From NCBI GenBank assembly GCA_020723085.1, contig DYJN01000002.1:5601-69600 (forward strand): a stretch of DNA of 64,000 bases. The letters run 5' to 3'. Position 1 is the stretch's first letter. Each line of letters starts with the position of its first letter. The notes beneath the pieces were generated by a model, which worked only from the letters and a program-made list of their open reading frames with translations, had not been told where the DNA came from and made no database searches. Below, in pieces: positions 52,395-60,960 of the stretch. The translations under genes were made by a program, and so were the position numbers. The stretch is from Arcobacter sp. GTDB lineage: Bacteria; Acidobacteriota; Terriglobia; Bryobacterales; Bryobacteraceae.

Positions 52395-53021
52395 TCAGTA
52401 GCGCAGCCGGTAGTAGACGAGCTTGAGGTACTCGTTGTACACGCCGAGAAAGCCGTGCTCGTTGTCCCACCAGCGCTCGAGGCGATAGCGGCGGTCGGGC
52501 ACGGCGAAAAACAGGATGCGGATTCCGGCGCCGCGGAGTTCGCGGGAGATGATCCACCGGGCGCGGCGCGTGTGGATCGCGTTGGTCACGACGAGGAGCG
52601 AGCGGGCGGGATGCTGCCGCAGCCACGCCCGCAGCGCCACCGCTTCATCGCGCGTGCTGGTGACGCCGCCGGGGAAAGGCATCTCGTCGATCTCCTCCCG
52701 CGGCACTCCTTCGCGCCGGAGCATCTCCAGCGCCAGATCCGTCACGTTGGGAACCAGGCCCATCTGGACTGCGCGGGAGGATTCGCTCCGCGCGATGGCG
52801 ATGCGCGGCGCCAGGCCCCGCTTCCACAGCGCGGCAGCGGCGGCGGGGCGGGTATCGAGATCGCCGTTCAACAGCAGGATCAGATCCACGCGTTGCGGGG
52901 CGTCGGCATCGACCAGCAACGCGCCGGCGGCGGCGAGGATGCGGCCCCGGCCCAGCCATAGGGCCCCTCCCGCGGCGAGCAGAGCCGCCAGCGCCAGAAG
53001 CCAACGCCGCCGATTTTGCAT
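52395..53021 (-). CDS. YdcF/SanA-like DUF218 membrane protein
   Basis: 208 residues. One N-terminal membrane anchor (A-L-A-A-L-L-A-A-G-G-A-L-W-L), then the DUF218 domain: D-L-I-L-L-L-N-G, a T-S-T-R-D-E-A motif after P-F-P-G-G-V, and V-T-N-A-I-H-T-R-R-A. Family members (ElyC, SanA, YdcF) are linked to envelope integrity and peptidoglycan or lipid-carrier metabolism. The exact role here is unknown. Its 3' end abuts the truncated TPR gene. Confidence 0.85.
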   Translation of the reverse strand: MQNRRRWLLALAALLAAGGALWLGRGRILAAAGALLVDADAPQRVDLILLLNGDLDTRPAAAAALWKRGLAPRIAIARSESSRAVQMGLVPNVTDLALEMLRREGVPREEIDEMPFPGGVTSTRDEAVALRAWLRQHPARSLLVVTNAIHTRRARWIISRELRGAGIRILFFAVPDRRYRLERWWDNEHGFLGVYNEYLKLVYYRLRY

Positions 53022-53071
53022 CCTTTCCAGCGTAGCCTGACGGCGCGCCCTGTTACACTCGGGAAGGCCAC

Positions 53072-53452
53072 ATGGCGATGCTGCTGGATTTCCGCGTGCG
53101 TCCCGGCGAGTGGGCGGTCTGCCGGCTGGAACCGTCCGAGCCGCTCCCTTCCTGGGCGGCGGGCGAGTTCATCAGCTTGACCCGCACGCCGGAGGAGCTT
53201 TCGGTTGTGTGCGCCGCGGATGCTGTGCCGGAGGACGTGCGCGTGGAGCGCGGCTGGGCGGCGCTGGAACTTGCAGGGCCGTTTGAATTCCAGGCCACGG
53301 GAGTTCTGGCTTCGTTTCTGGCCCCCCTGGCGGCGGAAGGCGTGCCTGTGTTCGCGATCTCCACCTACGACACCGACTGGGTGATGGTTCCGGCGGCGCG
53401 CCTTGGAGATGCGCTGCGTGCCCTGAAAGCCGCGGGGCATAATGAGATTTGA
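53072..53452 (+). CDS. ACT-domain protein (CASTOR-like)
   Basis: 126 residues. The C-terminal half has F-Q-A-T-G-V-L-A-S-F-L-A-P-L and V-F-A-I-S-T-Y-D-T-D-W-V-M-V, the pattern of the ACT_7 type found in small bacterial amino-acid-binding proteins. GGGAAGG (53061-53067) is a good ribosome binding site for ATG 53072. It likely binds an amino acid and regulates something; the ligand is unknown. Its stop overlaps the next start (TTGA). Confidence 0.8.
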   Translation: MAMLLDFRVRPGEWAVCRLEPSEPLPSWAAGEFISLTRTPEELSVVCAADAVPEDVRVERGWAALELAGPFEFQATGVLASFLAPLAAEGVPVFAISTYDTDWVMVPAARLGDALRALKAAGHNEI

Positions 53453-54186
53453 CGCCCGAAAATCCCATCGAGCAGGCGCGGCAGTGGATTGCCGCCGCGA
53501 AACGGGTGGCCGCGCTCACCGGCGCGGGCATCTCTGCCGAAAGCGGGATTCCTACGTTCAGGAGCGCGGGCGGGCTGTGGCGCAACTTCCGCGCCGAGGA
53601 CCTGGCGACGCCGCGGGCGTTCGCGCGCGACCCGAAGACGGTGTGGGAGTGGTACGACTGGCGGCGCGGACTGATTGCGAAGGCGAAGCCGAACCTTGGC
53701 CACTTTGCCCTGGCGCAGCTCGAGCAGCGCCTGGGGGACCGCTTCACGCTGATCACGCAGAACGTCGATGGGCTGCACAACCGCGCCGGCTCGCAACGGG
53801 TGCTGAAGCTGCACGGCGATATCTGGTGGACGATGTGCATCGCCTGCCGCGAAGTGCGGAGCGATTTCCGCGTGCCGCTGCCGGAGCTGCCGCCCCGCTG
53901 CGGCGCCTGCGGCGGGATGCTTCGTCCCGGAGTCGTGTGGTTTGGCGAGCCCCTGCCCGGCGCGACGTGGGAGCAGGCGGAAGAGGCCGTGCGGCAGTGC
54001 GAGCTGCTGATCGTGGCGGGCACGAGCTCAATCGTCTATCCGGCGGCGTCGCTGGCGCCGCTGGCGCGGAGCCACGGGGCCCGCGTGATGGAAATCAACA
54101 CGGAGGAAACGCCGCTGAGCGGCACGGCTGATCTCTGCCTGCGGGGACCGTCGGGCGAGATCCTGCCGCAGATTATCGAATCATGA
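53449..54186 (+). CDS. cobB: Sirtuin-type protein deacylase
   Basis: 245 residues from a TTG at 53449 that overlaps the previous stop. The NAD site is G-A-G-I-S-A-E-S-G-I-P-T-F-R. T-Q-N-V-D-G-L-H and L-H-G-D hold the catalytic His. Four zinc cysteines are in C-I-A-C and C-G-A-C. The E-W-Y-D-W-R-R stretch has the Tyr and Arg of class III sirtuins, so removal of succinyl or malonyl groups is possible besides acetyl. The next start overlaps its stop (ATGA). Confidence 0.93.
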   Translation: MTPENPIEQARQWIAAAKRVAALTGAGISAESGIPTFRSAGGLWRNFRAEDLATPRAFARDPKTVWEWYDWRRGLIAKAKPNLGHFALAQLEQRLGDRFTLITQNVDGLHNRAGSQRVLKLHGDIWWTMCIACREVRSDFRVPLPELPPRCGACGGMLRPGVVWFGEPLPGATWEQAEEAVRQCELLIVAGTSSIVYPAASLAPLARSHGARVMEINTEETPLSGTADLCLRGPSGEILPQIIES

Positions 54187-55334
54187 GAATCGCCTATTTC
54201 GACGCTTTTTCCGGCATCGCCGGAGACATGACGGTGGCCGCGCTCATCGACGCCGGCGCGGACGCGCAGGCGCTGTTCGAGGCGCTCGACAGCCTGGGCA
54301 CGGGAGCGCGGTTCCGCGCGGAGAAGGTGAAGCGCAAGGGCATCGCCGCGACGCAATTCACCGTGGAGCACGAGGACCAGAAAAAGCACCGCCATCTGCC
54401 GCACATCGTGAAGATGATCGAGGACTCGCGGCTGGCCGGGAGGGCGAAACAGAACGCTGTGAAAGTGTTTGAAGCGCTCGGCGCGGCCGAGGCCAGAGTG
54501 CATGGAGTGCCCGTCGAGAAGGTGCATTTCCACGAAGTGGGCGCGGTGGACTCCATCTGCGACATCGCGGGCGCATGCCAGGCGCTGGAGATGCTCGGGG
54601 TGGAGGCCGTGCACGCATCGAAGGTGAACACGGGCAGCGGAACGGTGGAAGCCGACCACGGCGTGATGCCCGTGCCGGCGCCTGCCGCGGCGCTGCTGCT
54701 CGAGGGCGTGCCGGCGTATGCGCGCGGGCCGGAGACGGAGCTGACGACGCCGACGGGCGCGGCCATTCTGGCGGCGCTCTCGAAAGGATACGGCGCCATG
54801 CCGCCGATGACGGTCGAGCGGTCCGGCTTCGGGGCGGGCTCGAAGGATTTCCCGATGATGGCCAACGTGCTGCGCGTCCTGATCGGGCAGGCCGGCGGCG
54901 CTCTGGAAACGACGCTGGTTTCCGTGATCGAGGCCAACATCGACGACGCGCAGCCGGAGTGGCTGGGCCACGCGATGGACCGCCTGCTGGAAGCCGGCGC
55001 GCTGGACGTGACGCTGGAGCCGGTGTACATGAAAAAGCAGAGGCCGGGCGTCCGGATGGCCGTGATCGCGGCGCCGGAGGCGCGGGAGCGGCTGGCCGCG
55101 CTGCTGTTCGAGGAGACCACTACGTTGGGCGTGCGCTTCTGGGAGGCGGAGCGGCGCGTGCTGCCGCGGCGCCACGTGGAAGTCGAGACGGCTTACGGCA
55201 AGGTCCGCGTGAAGGTGACGCCCGCGGGCAGCGCGCCCGAATTCGAGGATTGCCGGCGGCTGGCGTCGGAGACGGGCAAGCCACTGAAAGAGATCTACGC
55301 CGCGGCGATCGCAGCCTACAGGAATTCGCGATGA
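54183..55334 (+). CDS. larC: Nickel pincer cofactor cyclometallase LarC
   Basis: 383 residues. Diagnostic LarC features are F-D-A-F-S-G-I-A-G-D-M at the start, the H-R-H motif near 75, H-F-H-E-V-G-A-V-D-S-I near 115, and the E-A-N-I-D-D segment that opens the C-terminal half. LarC inserts nickel into the pincer nucleotide used by lactate racemase and relatives (LarA). No larA, larB or larE is in the window. It overlaps cobB by four bases and metG by four bases. Confidence 0.95.
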   Translation: MRIAYFDAFSGIAGDMTVAALIDAGADAQALFEALDSLGTGARFRAEKVKRKGIAATQFTVEHEDQKKHRHLPHIVKMIEDSRLAGRAKQNAVKVFEALGAAEARVHGVPVEKVHFHEVGAVDSICDIAGACQALEMLGVEAVHASKVNTGSGTVEADHGVMPVPAPAAALLLEGVPAYARGPETELTTPTGAAILAALSKGYGAMPPMTVERSGFGAGSKDFPMMANVLRVLIGQAGGALETTLVSVIEANIDDAQPEWLGHAMDRLLEAGALDVTLEPVYMKKQRPGVRMAVIAAPEARERLAALLFEETTTLGVRFWEAERRVLPRRHVEVETAYGKVRVKVTPAGSAPEFEDCRRLASETGKPLKEIYAAAIAAYRNSR

Positions 55335-57283
55335 GCGGCAGGTTCTACATCACGACGCCGATCTATTACGTGAATTCGGCGCCGCATCTGGGCACGGCCT
55401 ACTGCACGCTGGCGGCGGACGCCATCCGCCGCTACCAGGGAATGCAGGGCAAGAGGACGCTGCTCGTGACCGGCAGCGACGAGCACAGCCAGAACGTCGA
55501 GCGGGCGGCGAAGAAGAAGGGGCTGTCCCCGCTGGATTTTTCCACCGAGCTGGCGGCGGAATTCCAGCGGGAGTGGAACCTCTTTGGCGTCCCGTACCGC
55601 TTCATCCGCACCTCCGACCCGCGCCATCACGCCACCGTGCAGTGGCTGTTCGAGCGCTGCCGGGCCAATGGCTATATCGAGAAGGGCGCCTACACAGGCC
55701 AGTACTGCTTCAACTGCGAGCTCTACGTCAACGACGCGCAGCCCGGCGATCCGTGCCCGGACTGCCAGCGCCCGACGGAGACGGTGACCGAGGAGAACTA
55801 CTTCTTCAGGCTCTCGGCTTTTGAAAAGCCGCTGCTCGATCTCTACGAAAAACAACCCGATTTCGTCGTTCCGGATTACCGGATGAACGAGATCCGCTCG
55901 TTCGTGAAGGGCGGGCTGCGGGACCTGTCCATCACGCGGTCGAACCTGCAATGGGGCATCCCGGTGCCGGTGGAAGGGCGCCATGTGTTCTATGTGTGGT
56001 TCGATGCGCTGATCAGCTATCTGACGGCGGTGCGCGACGAAGACTGGTGGCCCGCCGACGTTCACCTGATCGGGAAGGACATTCTGCGGTTCCATGCCAT
56101 CTACTGGCCGGCATTCCTGATGGCGGCGGACCTGCCGCTGCCGCGCCGGATCGTGGCGCACGGCTGGATTCTGAAGGACTCGGTGAAGATGTCGAAGTCG
56201 CGCGGCAACGTCGTGCGTCCGGAGCCGCTGCGTCAGGTGATCGGCGCCGGCGCGCTGCGCTACTTCCTGCTGCGCGAGATCCCGTTCGGGCAGGACGGCA
56301 ACTTCAGTTATGAAGCGCTGATCACCCGGCTGAACGCGGATCTGGCCAACGGGCTGGGCAACCTCGTGTCGCGTACGCTGACGATGATCCGGCAGTACCG
56401 TGGCGGGCGGATTCCCGCATGCGCGCCGGACGGAACGATCCGCGCGCAGGCGGAGGAGACAATCCGTGCCTGGCGGGAAGCGTTCGACGCGTTCGAATTC
56501 CACCGCGGGCTGGAGCAGTTGTGGACGCTGCTGGGCGCGGTGGACAAGGCGATCGTCGCGTACCAGCCCTGGCTGCTGGCGAAGAAAGACGATGCGGAGA
56601 GCCAGGCGAAGCTCGACACGATTCTGGGAACAGCGGCGGAAGTGATCCGGATCGCCGCCGTGCTGCTCGCGCCGGTGATGCCGGAGGCGATGCAGAAAAT
56701 CTGGTCGCAGCTCGGGCTGGCAGGCATCGTGGAAAGTGAGAGGGTCGATCGCCTCGGCTGGGGCGGCTTGCCGGAAGGCCAGGCGATCGGAGAGGTCGAG
56801 GCGGTGTTTCCGCGTCTCGACATGGCGAAGACGGTTCAGAAGATCGAGGAGCTTGACGAGGTGGAAGCCGACCGCATTCAGGCGCTGCTGGGCAAGGCTG
56901 AGGCGCCCGCGGCGGCTGCGTGGCAGCGTCCGGAAGGCGTGCCGCCGCTGGAGCCGGAGATCACGATCGAGGACTTCGCCAAAGTCGACCTGAGGGTGGC
57001 GAAAGTTCTTGCAGCGGAGCGCGTAAAGGGCGCCGACAAGCTGTTGCACCTGACGGTGGACGTAGCCGAGGAGAAGCCGCGCACGATCGTGGCGGGCATC
57101 GCGCAGCAATATGCGCCGGAAGACCTCGTGGGGCGGAAGGTGGTGATCGTGGCCAACCTCGCGCCGCGCAAGCTGCGCGGGCTGGTGTCGCAAGGCATGA
57201 TTGTCGCCGCATCGCTGGAAAACGGGCCGGCGGTGCTGGTGGCGCCTGTCAGCGACGCGCCCGCCGGAGCCAGGCTGAAATGA
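55331..57283 (+). CDS. metG: Methionyl-tRNA synthetase with C-terminal tRNA-binding domain
   Basis: 650 residues from ATG 55331. Class I signatures are A-P-H-L-G-T-A-Y (HIGH-like, 18-24) and K-M-S-K-S (286-290). A zinc knuckle uses C126, C129, C142 and C145. The last ~110 residues are the dimerising tRNA-binding EMAP-like domain (F-A-K-V-D-L-R-V-A-K). It overlaps larC before it and tatD after it. Confidence 0.97.
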   Translation: MSGRFYITTPIYYVNSAPHLGTAYCTLAADAIRRYQGMQGKRTLLVTGSDEHSQNVERAAKKKGLSPLDFSTELAAEFQREWNLFGVPYRFIRTSDPRHHATVQWLFERCRANGYIEKGAYTGQYCFNCELYVNDAQPGDPCPDCQRPTETVTEENYFFRLSAFEKPLLDLYEKQPDFVVPDYRMNEIRSFVKGGLRDLSITRSNLQWGIPVPVEGRHVFYVWFDALISYLTAVRDEDWWPADVHLIGKDILRFHAIYWPAFLMAADLPLPRRIVAHGWILKDSVKMSKSRGNVVRPEPLRQVIGAGALRYFLLREIPFGQDGNFSYEALITRLNADLANGLGNLVSRTLTMIRQYRGGRIPACAPDGTIRAQAEETIRAWREAFDAFEFHRGLEQLWTLLGAVDKAIVAYQPWLLAKKDDAESQAKLDTILGTAAEVIRIAAVLLAPVMPEAMQKIWSQLGLAGIVESERVDRLGWGGLPEGQAIGEVEAVFPRLDMAKTVQKIEELDEVEADRIQALLGKAEAPAAAAWQRPEGVPPLEPEITIEDFAKVDLRVAKVLAAERVKGADKLLHLTVDVAEEKPRTIVAGIAQQYAPEDLVGRKVVIVANLAPRKLRGLVSQGMIVAASLENGPAVLVAPVSDAPAGARLK

Positions 57284-58071
57284 ATGCTCCGCTGATCGAC
57301 ACCCACTGCCACCTGGACGCGCGCGCCTTTGACGAGGATCGCGAAGCCTGCATCGAGCGCGCCCGCGCGGCGGGTGTCGAGCGCTTGGTGGCCATCGGCA
57401 CGGGCGACGGTCCGCCGGATCTGGAGGCGGGCATCCGCCTCGCCGAGCGCCACCCATTCATCTCCGCCACGGTGGGCGTGCATCCGCATGACGCAGCCAA
57501 AGCCACGGAAGAGTCTTGGGCGGAGCTGGCGGCGATGATGGCGCACGCGAAGGTCGTGGCGGTGGGCGAGATCGGGCTGGACTATCACTACGATTTCTCG
57601 CCGCGGGAGACGCAGCGGGCGGCGTTCGCGCGCCAACTGGAACTGGCGCGCGAGGCGGGGCTGCCCGTCGTGATCCATACCCGCGAGGCGTGGGCGGACA
57701 CGGTGGATCTGATCCGCCGCCACGGAGCGGCGGGCGGCGTGTTTCACTGTTTTTCCGGCGGCCCTAGGGAGGCGGAAGAGGCGCTGGAGCTGGGCTTTTA
57801 TCTGAGTTTTTCGGGGATTGTGACGTTTCCCAAGGCGGAGGAGATCCGGGAGGCGGCGCAGCTTGTGCCGGATGACCGGCTGCTGATCGAGACCGACGCG
57901 CCCTATCTGGCGCCCGTGCCGTACCGCGGCAAGCGGAACGAACCGGCGTATCTGGTTGAAACCGCCCGCCGCGTGGCCGAACTTCGCGGCGTCGAGCCGG
58001 AGCAGATCGCCCGCCTGACATGGGACAACTGGAGCCGCCTGTGTTTGCAGGGAACCGCAACGAATCGCTAA
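57280..58071 (+). CDS. TatD-family metal-dependent hydrolase
   Basis: 263 residues from ATG 57280 (ATGA overlap with metG). Metal ligands are D-T-H-C-H-L-D at the start, G-E-I-G-L-D near 97, H-T-R-E near 130, F-H-C-F-S-G and E-T-D-A-P-Y near 205. This is the set of YcfH/TatD 3'-5' DNases. The metG-tatD order is widespread. Role is probably DNA or D-aminoacyl-tRNA clean-up. Confidence 0.95.
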   Translation: MNAPLIDTHCHLDARAFDEDREACIERARAAGVERLVAIGTGDGPPDLEAGIRLAERHPFISATVGVHPHDAAKATEESWAELAAMMAHAKVVAVGEIGLDYHYDFSPRETQRAAFARQLELAREAGLPVVIHTREAWADTVDLIRRHGAAGGVFHCFSGGPREAEEALELGFYLSFSGIVTFPKAEEIREAAQLVPDDRLLIETDAPYLAPVPYRGKRNEPAYLVETARRVAELRGVEPEQIARLTWDNWSRLCLQGTATNR

Positions 58072-58085
58072 ACTTGAGGCATCCA

Positions 58086-59087
58086 ATGCCTGCCGGAAAA
58101 CTGGGCCTGGCGCTCACGGCGCGCGAACTGACTGCTTTGGTGGCCGACGACCTGAAGCAGGTGGAAAGCGTGCTCCGGCTGGAATCCATCGGCAGCGTCG
58201 AAGCGGTTTCCAGCATCGCCCGCTACCTGCAGGGCAACGGCGGCAAGCGGCTGCGGCCCATCCTGCTGCTGGTCAGCTGCCGGCTGTTCCGCGATCCGAC
58301 GCCCGAGGCGATTCAGCTGGCTGCCGTGGCGGAGCTGATCCACACCGCCACGCTCGTCCATGACGACGTCATCGACGAGGCCAAGACGCGGCGCGGAAAG
58401 AGCTCCGCCAACGTGGTCTGGGGCAATCAGACTTCTGTCCTTGCCGGCGACTGGCTCTACATGCAGGCGTTCCAGATCGCGCTGCGGCTGCGGCGGTTCG
58501 ACATCCTCGACCTGCTGATTACCTTGACGCAGCGCATGGTGGACGGCGAGTTGCTGCAACTGGAGCGGCTGGGGCGGATCGGCATCAGCGAAGCCGACGC
58601 GCTGGAGCTGATCGACCACAAGACGGCCAGCCTGTTTGCGGCATGCACCAGGCTCGGCGGCATCGCGGGAGGCGCGGGCGAAGTGGAGTTGGCGGTGCTG
58701 AGCGACTTCGGCTGGAACCTCGGCATGGCGTTTCAGATCGCCGACGACATCCTCGACTTCACCGCGCGCGAGTCCGTGCTGGGCAAGCCCGTGGGCAACG
58801 ATCTCCGCGAAGGCAAAGTGACGCTGCCGCTCTGCTATGCGCTGGACAGCGCGACAGAAGAGGAGCGGGGGCTTGTGGACGCCGTGCTTGCCGACCGCGC
58901 CTATCAGCGGGTCACGTTCGATCAGATCAAGTCCGTGCTGGTCCGGCGCGGCGGCATCGAGCGCGCGCGCCTGCGGGCGCGCGAATTCACAGCCAAGGCG
59001 CGCGGACTGCTGGAGCAGTTCCCCGACACGCCGGCGCGCGCGGCTCTGATGGCGGCTACCGACTTGGTGGCGGACCGCGACCGCTGA
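58086..59087 (+). CDS. All-trans polyprenyl diphosphate synthase
   Basis: 333 residues from ATG 58086. First aspartate motif H-D-D-V-I-D-E, second D-D-I-L-D-F, with G-G-K-R-L-R-P and K-T-A-S-L-F. Long-chain synthases (octaprenyl or similar, for quinone side chains) have this pattern; chain length cannot be fixed from the sequence. It follows tatD by 14 bases and probably shares its transcript. Confidence 0.93.
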   Translation: MPAGKLGLALTARELTALVADDLKQVESVLRLESIGSVEAVSSIARYLQGNGGKRLRPILLLVSCRLFRDPTPEAIQLAAVAELIHTATLVHDDVIDEAKTRRGKSSANVVWGNQTSVLAGDWLYMQAFQIALRLRRFDILDLLITLTQRMVDGELLQLERLGRIGISEADALELIDHKTASLFAACTRLGGIAGGAGEVELAVLSDFGWNLGMAFQIADDILDFTARESVLGKPVGNDLREGKVTLPLCYALDSATEEERGLVDAVLADRAYQRVTFDQIKSVLVRRGGIERARLRAREFTAKARGLLEQFPDTPARAALMAATDLVADRDR

Positions 59088-59111
59088 TACGCTCAAGGCG
59101 GGAGATCCGCT

Positions 59112-60941
59112 TTGAACCGGCGCGCATTCACTGTTTCTCCGCTCATGGGCCTGGGGCTGTCCTGCCGCAGGCAGGAATCGGACGACGGCTGGCCGGCGTC
59201 CTGGGACCGGCTGCTGCTGGAGAAGGCGCTGGGGGCGCGGGATCAGCGGTTCGATGCCTCGCAGTCGATGCTGCGCGTGCTGCTGGGTCCCGAATACCGC
59301 TATCACACGCGGCTGCGGGAGTGCCAGGCGCATCCTACGCGGGAATCGCTCGAATACGCTCTGCTGCTGCTCGAGGATGGATCGAAGGAGCGGATGGCGC
59401 GGGCGCTGCGGATTCTGGACCGCGTGCTCGGGCTTCAGGTGACCGATGCCGAATCGAAGTGGTACGGCATCTGGGGCTGGTATCTGGAGGAGCCGCCGGA
59501 GAGGATGGCGCCGGCGGACTGGAACTGGGCGGACTTCAACGGCTCGCTGCTGGCGCAGATCGAGTTCCGCCACGGCGGACGGCTGCCGCGCCCGTTGCGG
59601 CAGCGCGTGCGGGAAGCGCTGCTGCATGCGGCGCGTTCGATTGTCCGGCGCGACGTGAATCCTTCCTACACGAACATCGCGGTTCTTGGCGGCTTCGTAA
59701 CGCTGGCGGCGGGGGAGCTGCTGAATGACCGAAGCCTGCTGGAATACGGGCGCGACCGGATGCGGCGGGTGTGCGCCGAAGTGGACCGCACGGGGAGCTT
59801 CGCCGAATACAACTCGCCCACCTACGCGCGGGTGACGCTGGCGGCGCTCGTGCGGATCCGCATGTATGTGAAGCACGAGGAAGCGCGGCGGCGCGCGGCG
59901 GCGGTGGAGCGCCGGCTCTGGGAGCATCTGGCGGCGCATTGGGACGCCGCGCGGCGGCAATTCAGCGGTCCCATGAGCCGTTGCTATTCGAACGACTTCG
60001 GGCGTCCGGTCTGGTTCGAGAAAGCCCTCGGCGGGCGGCTGAAGCTGGCCACTCCGGAGAACCGCACGGGCAATGATGACGGCGAAACGGCGCTGCACGA
60101 CTTCCGCTGCCCGGCGAACCTGGCGCCGCGCTTTCTGGCGCCTGCGCCGGGCAGGATGCACCGGGAGCTCTACATTGCGGACCCGCCTGTCTCGGGGGCT
60201 TCGTATTTCTCGCGGGACTTTTCGCTTGGCAGCGCTTCGCGCGGCGACTTCTGGGTGCAGCGCAGGCCCCTGTTCGGATACTTCGGCGACGCGTCGCGTC
60301 CGGCCAGAGTACTGCAACTGCGCGTCGTCAAGGACGGCTACGATTTCTCGTCGGCGGTGTTTCACAGTGTTCAGGATCAGGGCCGCGTGCTGGCGGTGAT
60401 CGGCTTCCGCAACCCGGGCGGCGACCGCCACATCTCGCTGGATCCGATCCGGGACGGGCGTTTCGAGTGCGGGCGGCTGTTCGCCGAATTTCATGTGGAC
60501 GGCTTGCCGGGCGATGCGCGGGTGGAGGGCGATGAGAAGCAGGCGGAGATCGTGAGTTCTCTCCTGCGCGTCCGCTTCCACCTGCTCGGCGGGCGGTTCG
60601 GCGCGCGGCGGCTGGCGCTGCGCCTGCACCCGCGGGAGGGAACGCTGACGGCGACCATCGACTTCAAGCCGCCGGAGGCGCCGCGCCTGGTGGAGTGGGC
60701 GCGCGTGCGGACGGGCTTTGCGGCGCTGGCACTGGAAGCGGCCGATGCCGGGGCGCCATTTTCGGGTGCGCAGCCCCGGATGCGCCTCGCCGGAGACGCG
60801 GTGGATCTGGAGTGGGGCGGCCTGTCGCTGCGTGCGCTCGCACGCGTGGCGGCGGTGGAGGACCACGAGCGCGTGTTCGACGCGCGGATCGGAGGCAAGC
60901 CCGCGCCGCAGCCCCGCCTGAGCGAGGAGAGGCTGGCCTGA
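59112..60941 (+). CDS. Secreted protein of unknown function, possibly lyase-like toroid
   Basis: 609 residues from a TTG at 59112 with GGGAGA upstream. The N-terminus M-N-R-R-A-F ... G-L-G-L-S-C resembles a Tat-type or lipoprotein signal. Residues ~80-320 are helix-rich with many Trp/Tyr (W-Y-G-I-W-G-W-Y-L, S-P-T-Y-A-R-V-T-L), like the alpha/alpha barrels of heparinase or alginate lyases. The last ~250 residues are beta-rich. No named family is certain and catalytic residues cannot be assigned. It converges on the GH127 gene with 19 bases between. Confidence 0.6.
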   Translation: MNRRAFTVSPLMGLGLSCRRQESDDGWPASWDRLLLEKALGARDQRFDASQSMLRVLLGPEYRYHTRLRECQAHPTRESLEYALLLLEDGSKERMARALRILDRVLGLQVTDAESKWYGIWGWYLEEPPERMAPADWNWADFNGSLLAQIEFRHGGRLPRPLRQRVREALLHAARSIVRRDVNPSYTNIAVLGGFVTLAAGELLNDRSLLEYGRDRMRRVCAEVDRTGSFAEYNSPTYARVTLAALVRIRMYVKHEEARRRAAAVERRLWEHLAAHWDAARRQFSGPMSRCYSNDFGRPVWFEKALGGRLKLATPENRTGNDDGETALHDFRCPANLAPRFLAPAPGRMHRELYIADPPVSGASYFSRDFSLGSASRGDFWVQRRPLFGYFGDASRPARVLQLRVVKDGYDFSSAVFHSVQDQGRVLAVIGFRNPGGDRHISLDPIRDGRFECGRLFAEFHVDGLPGDARVEGDEKQAEIVSSLLRVRFHLLGGRFGARRLALRLHPREGTLTATIDFKPPEAPRLVEWARVRTGFAALALEAADAGAPFSGAQPRMRLAGDAVDLEWGGLSLRALARVAAVEDHERVFDARIGGKPAPQPRLSEERLA

Positions 60942-60960
60942 CGACCCGCCGGCCGTTCCG

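Noticed and set aside
55316-57457. A 713-codon frame opposite metG and the start of tatD
   Set aside because: Antisense shadow of unmistakable genes; no motifs.
58068-60866. A 932-codon open frame on the minus strand
   Set aside because: It lies opposite the polyprenyl synthase and the secreted protein, has no family motifs, and is rich in Arg, Gln, His and Pro, as expected of an antisense frame in GC-rich DNA.
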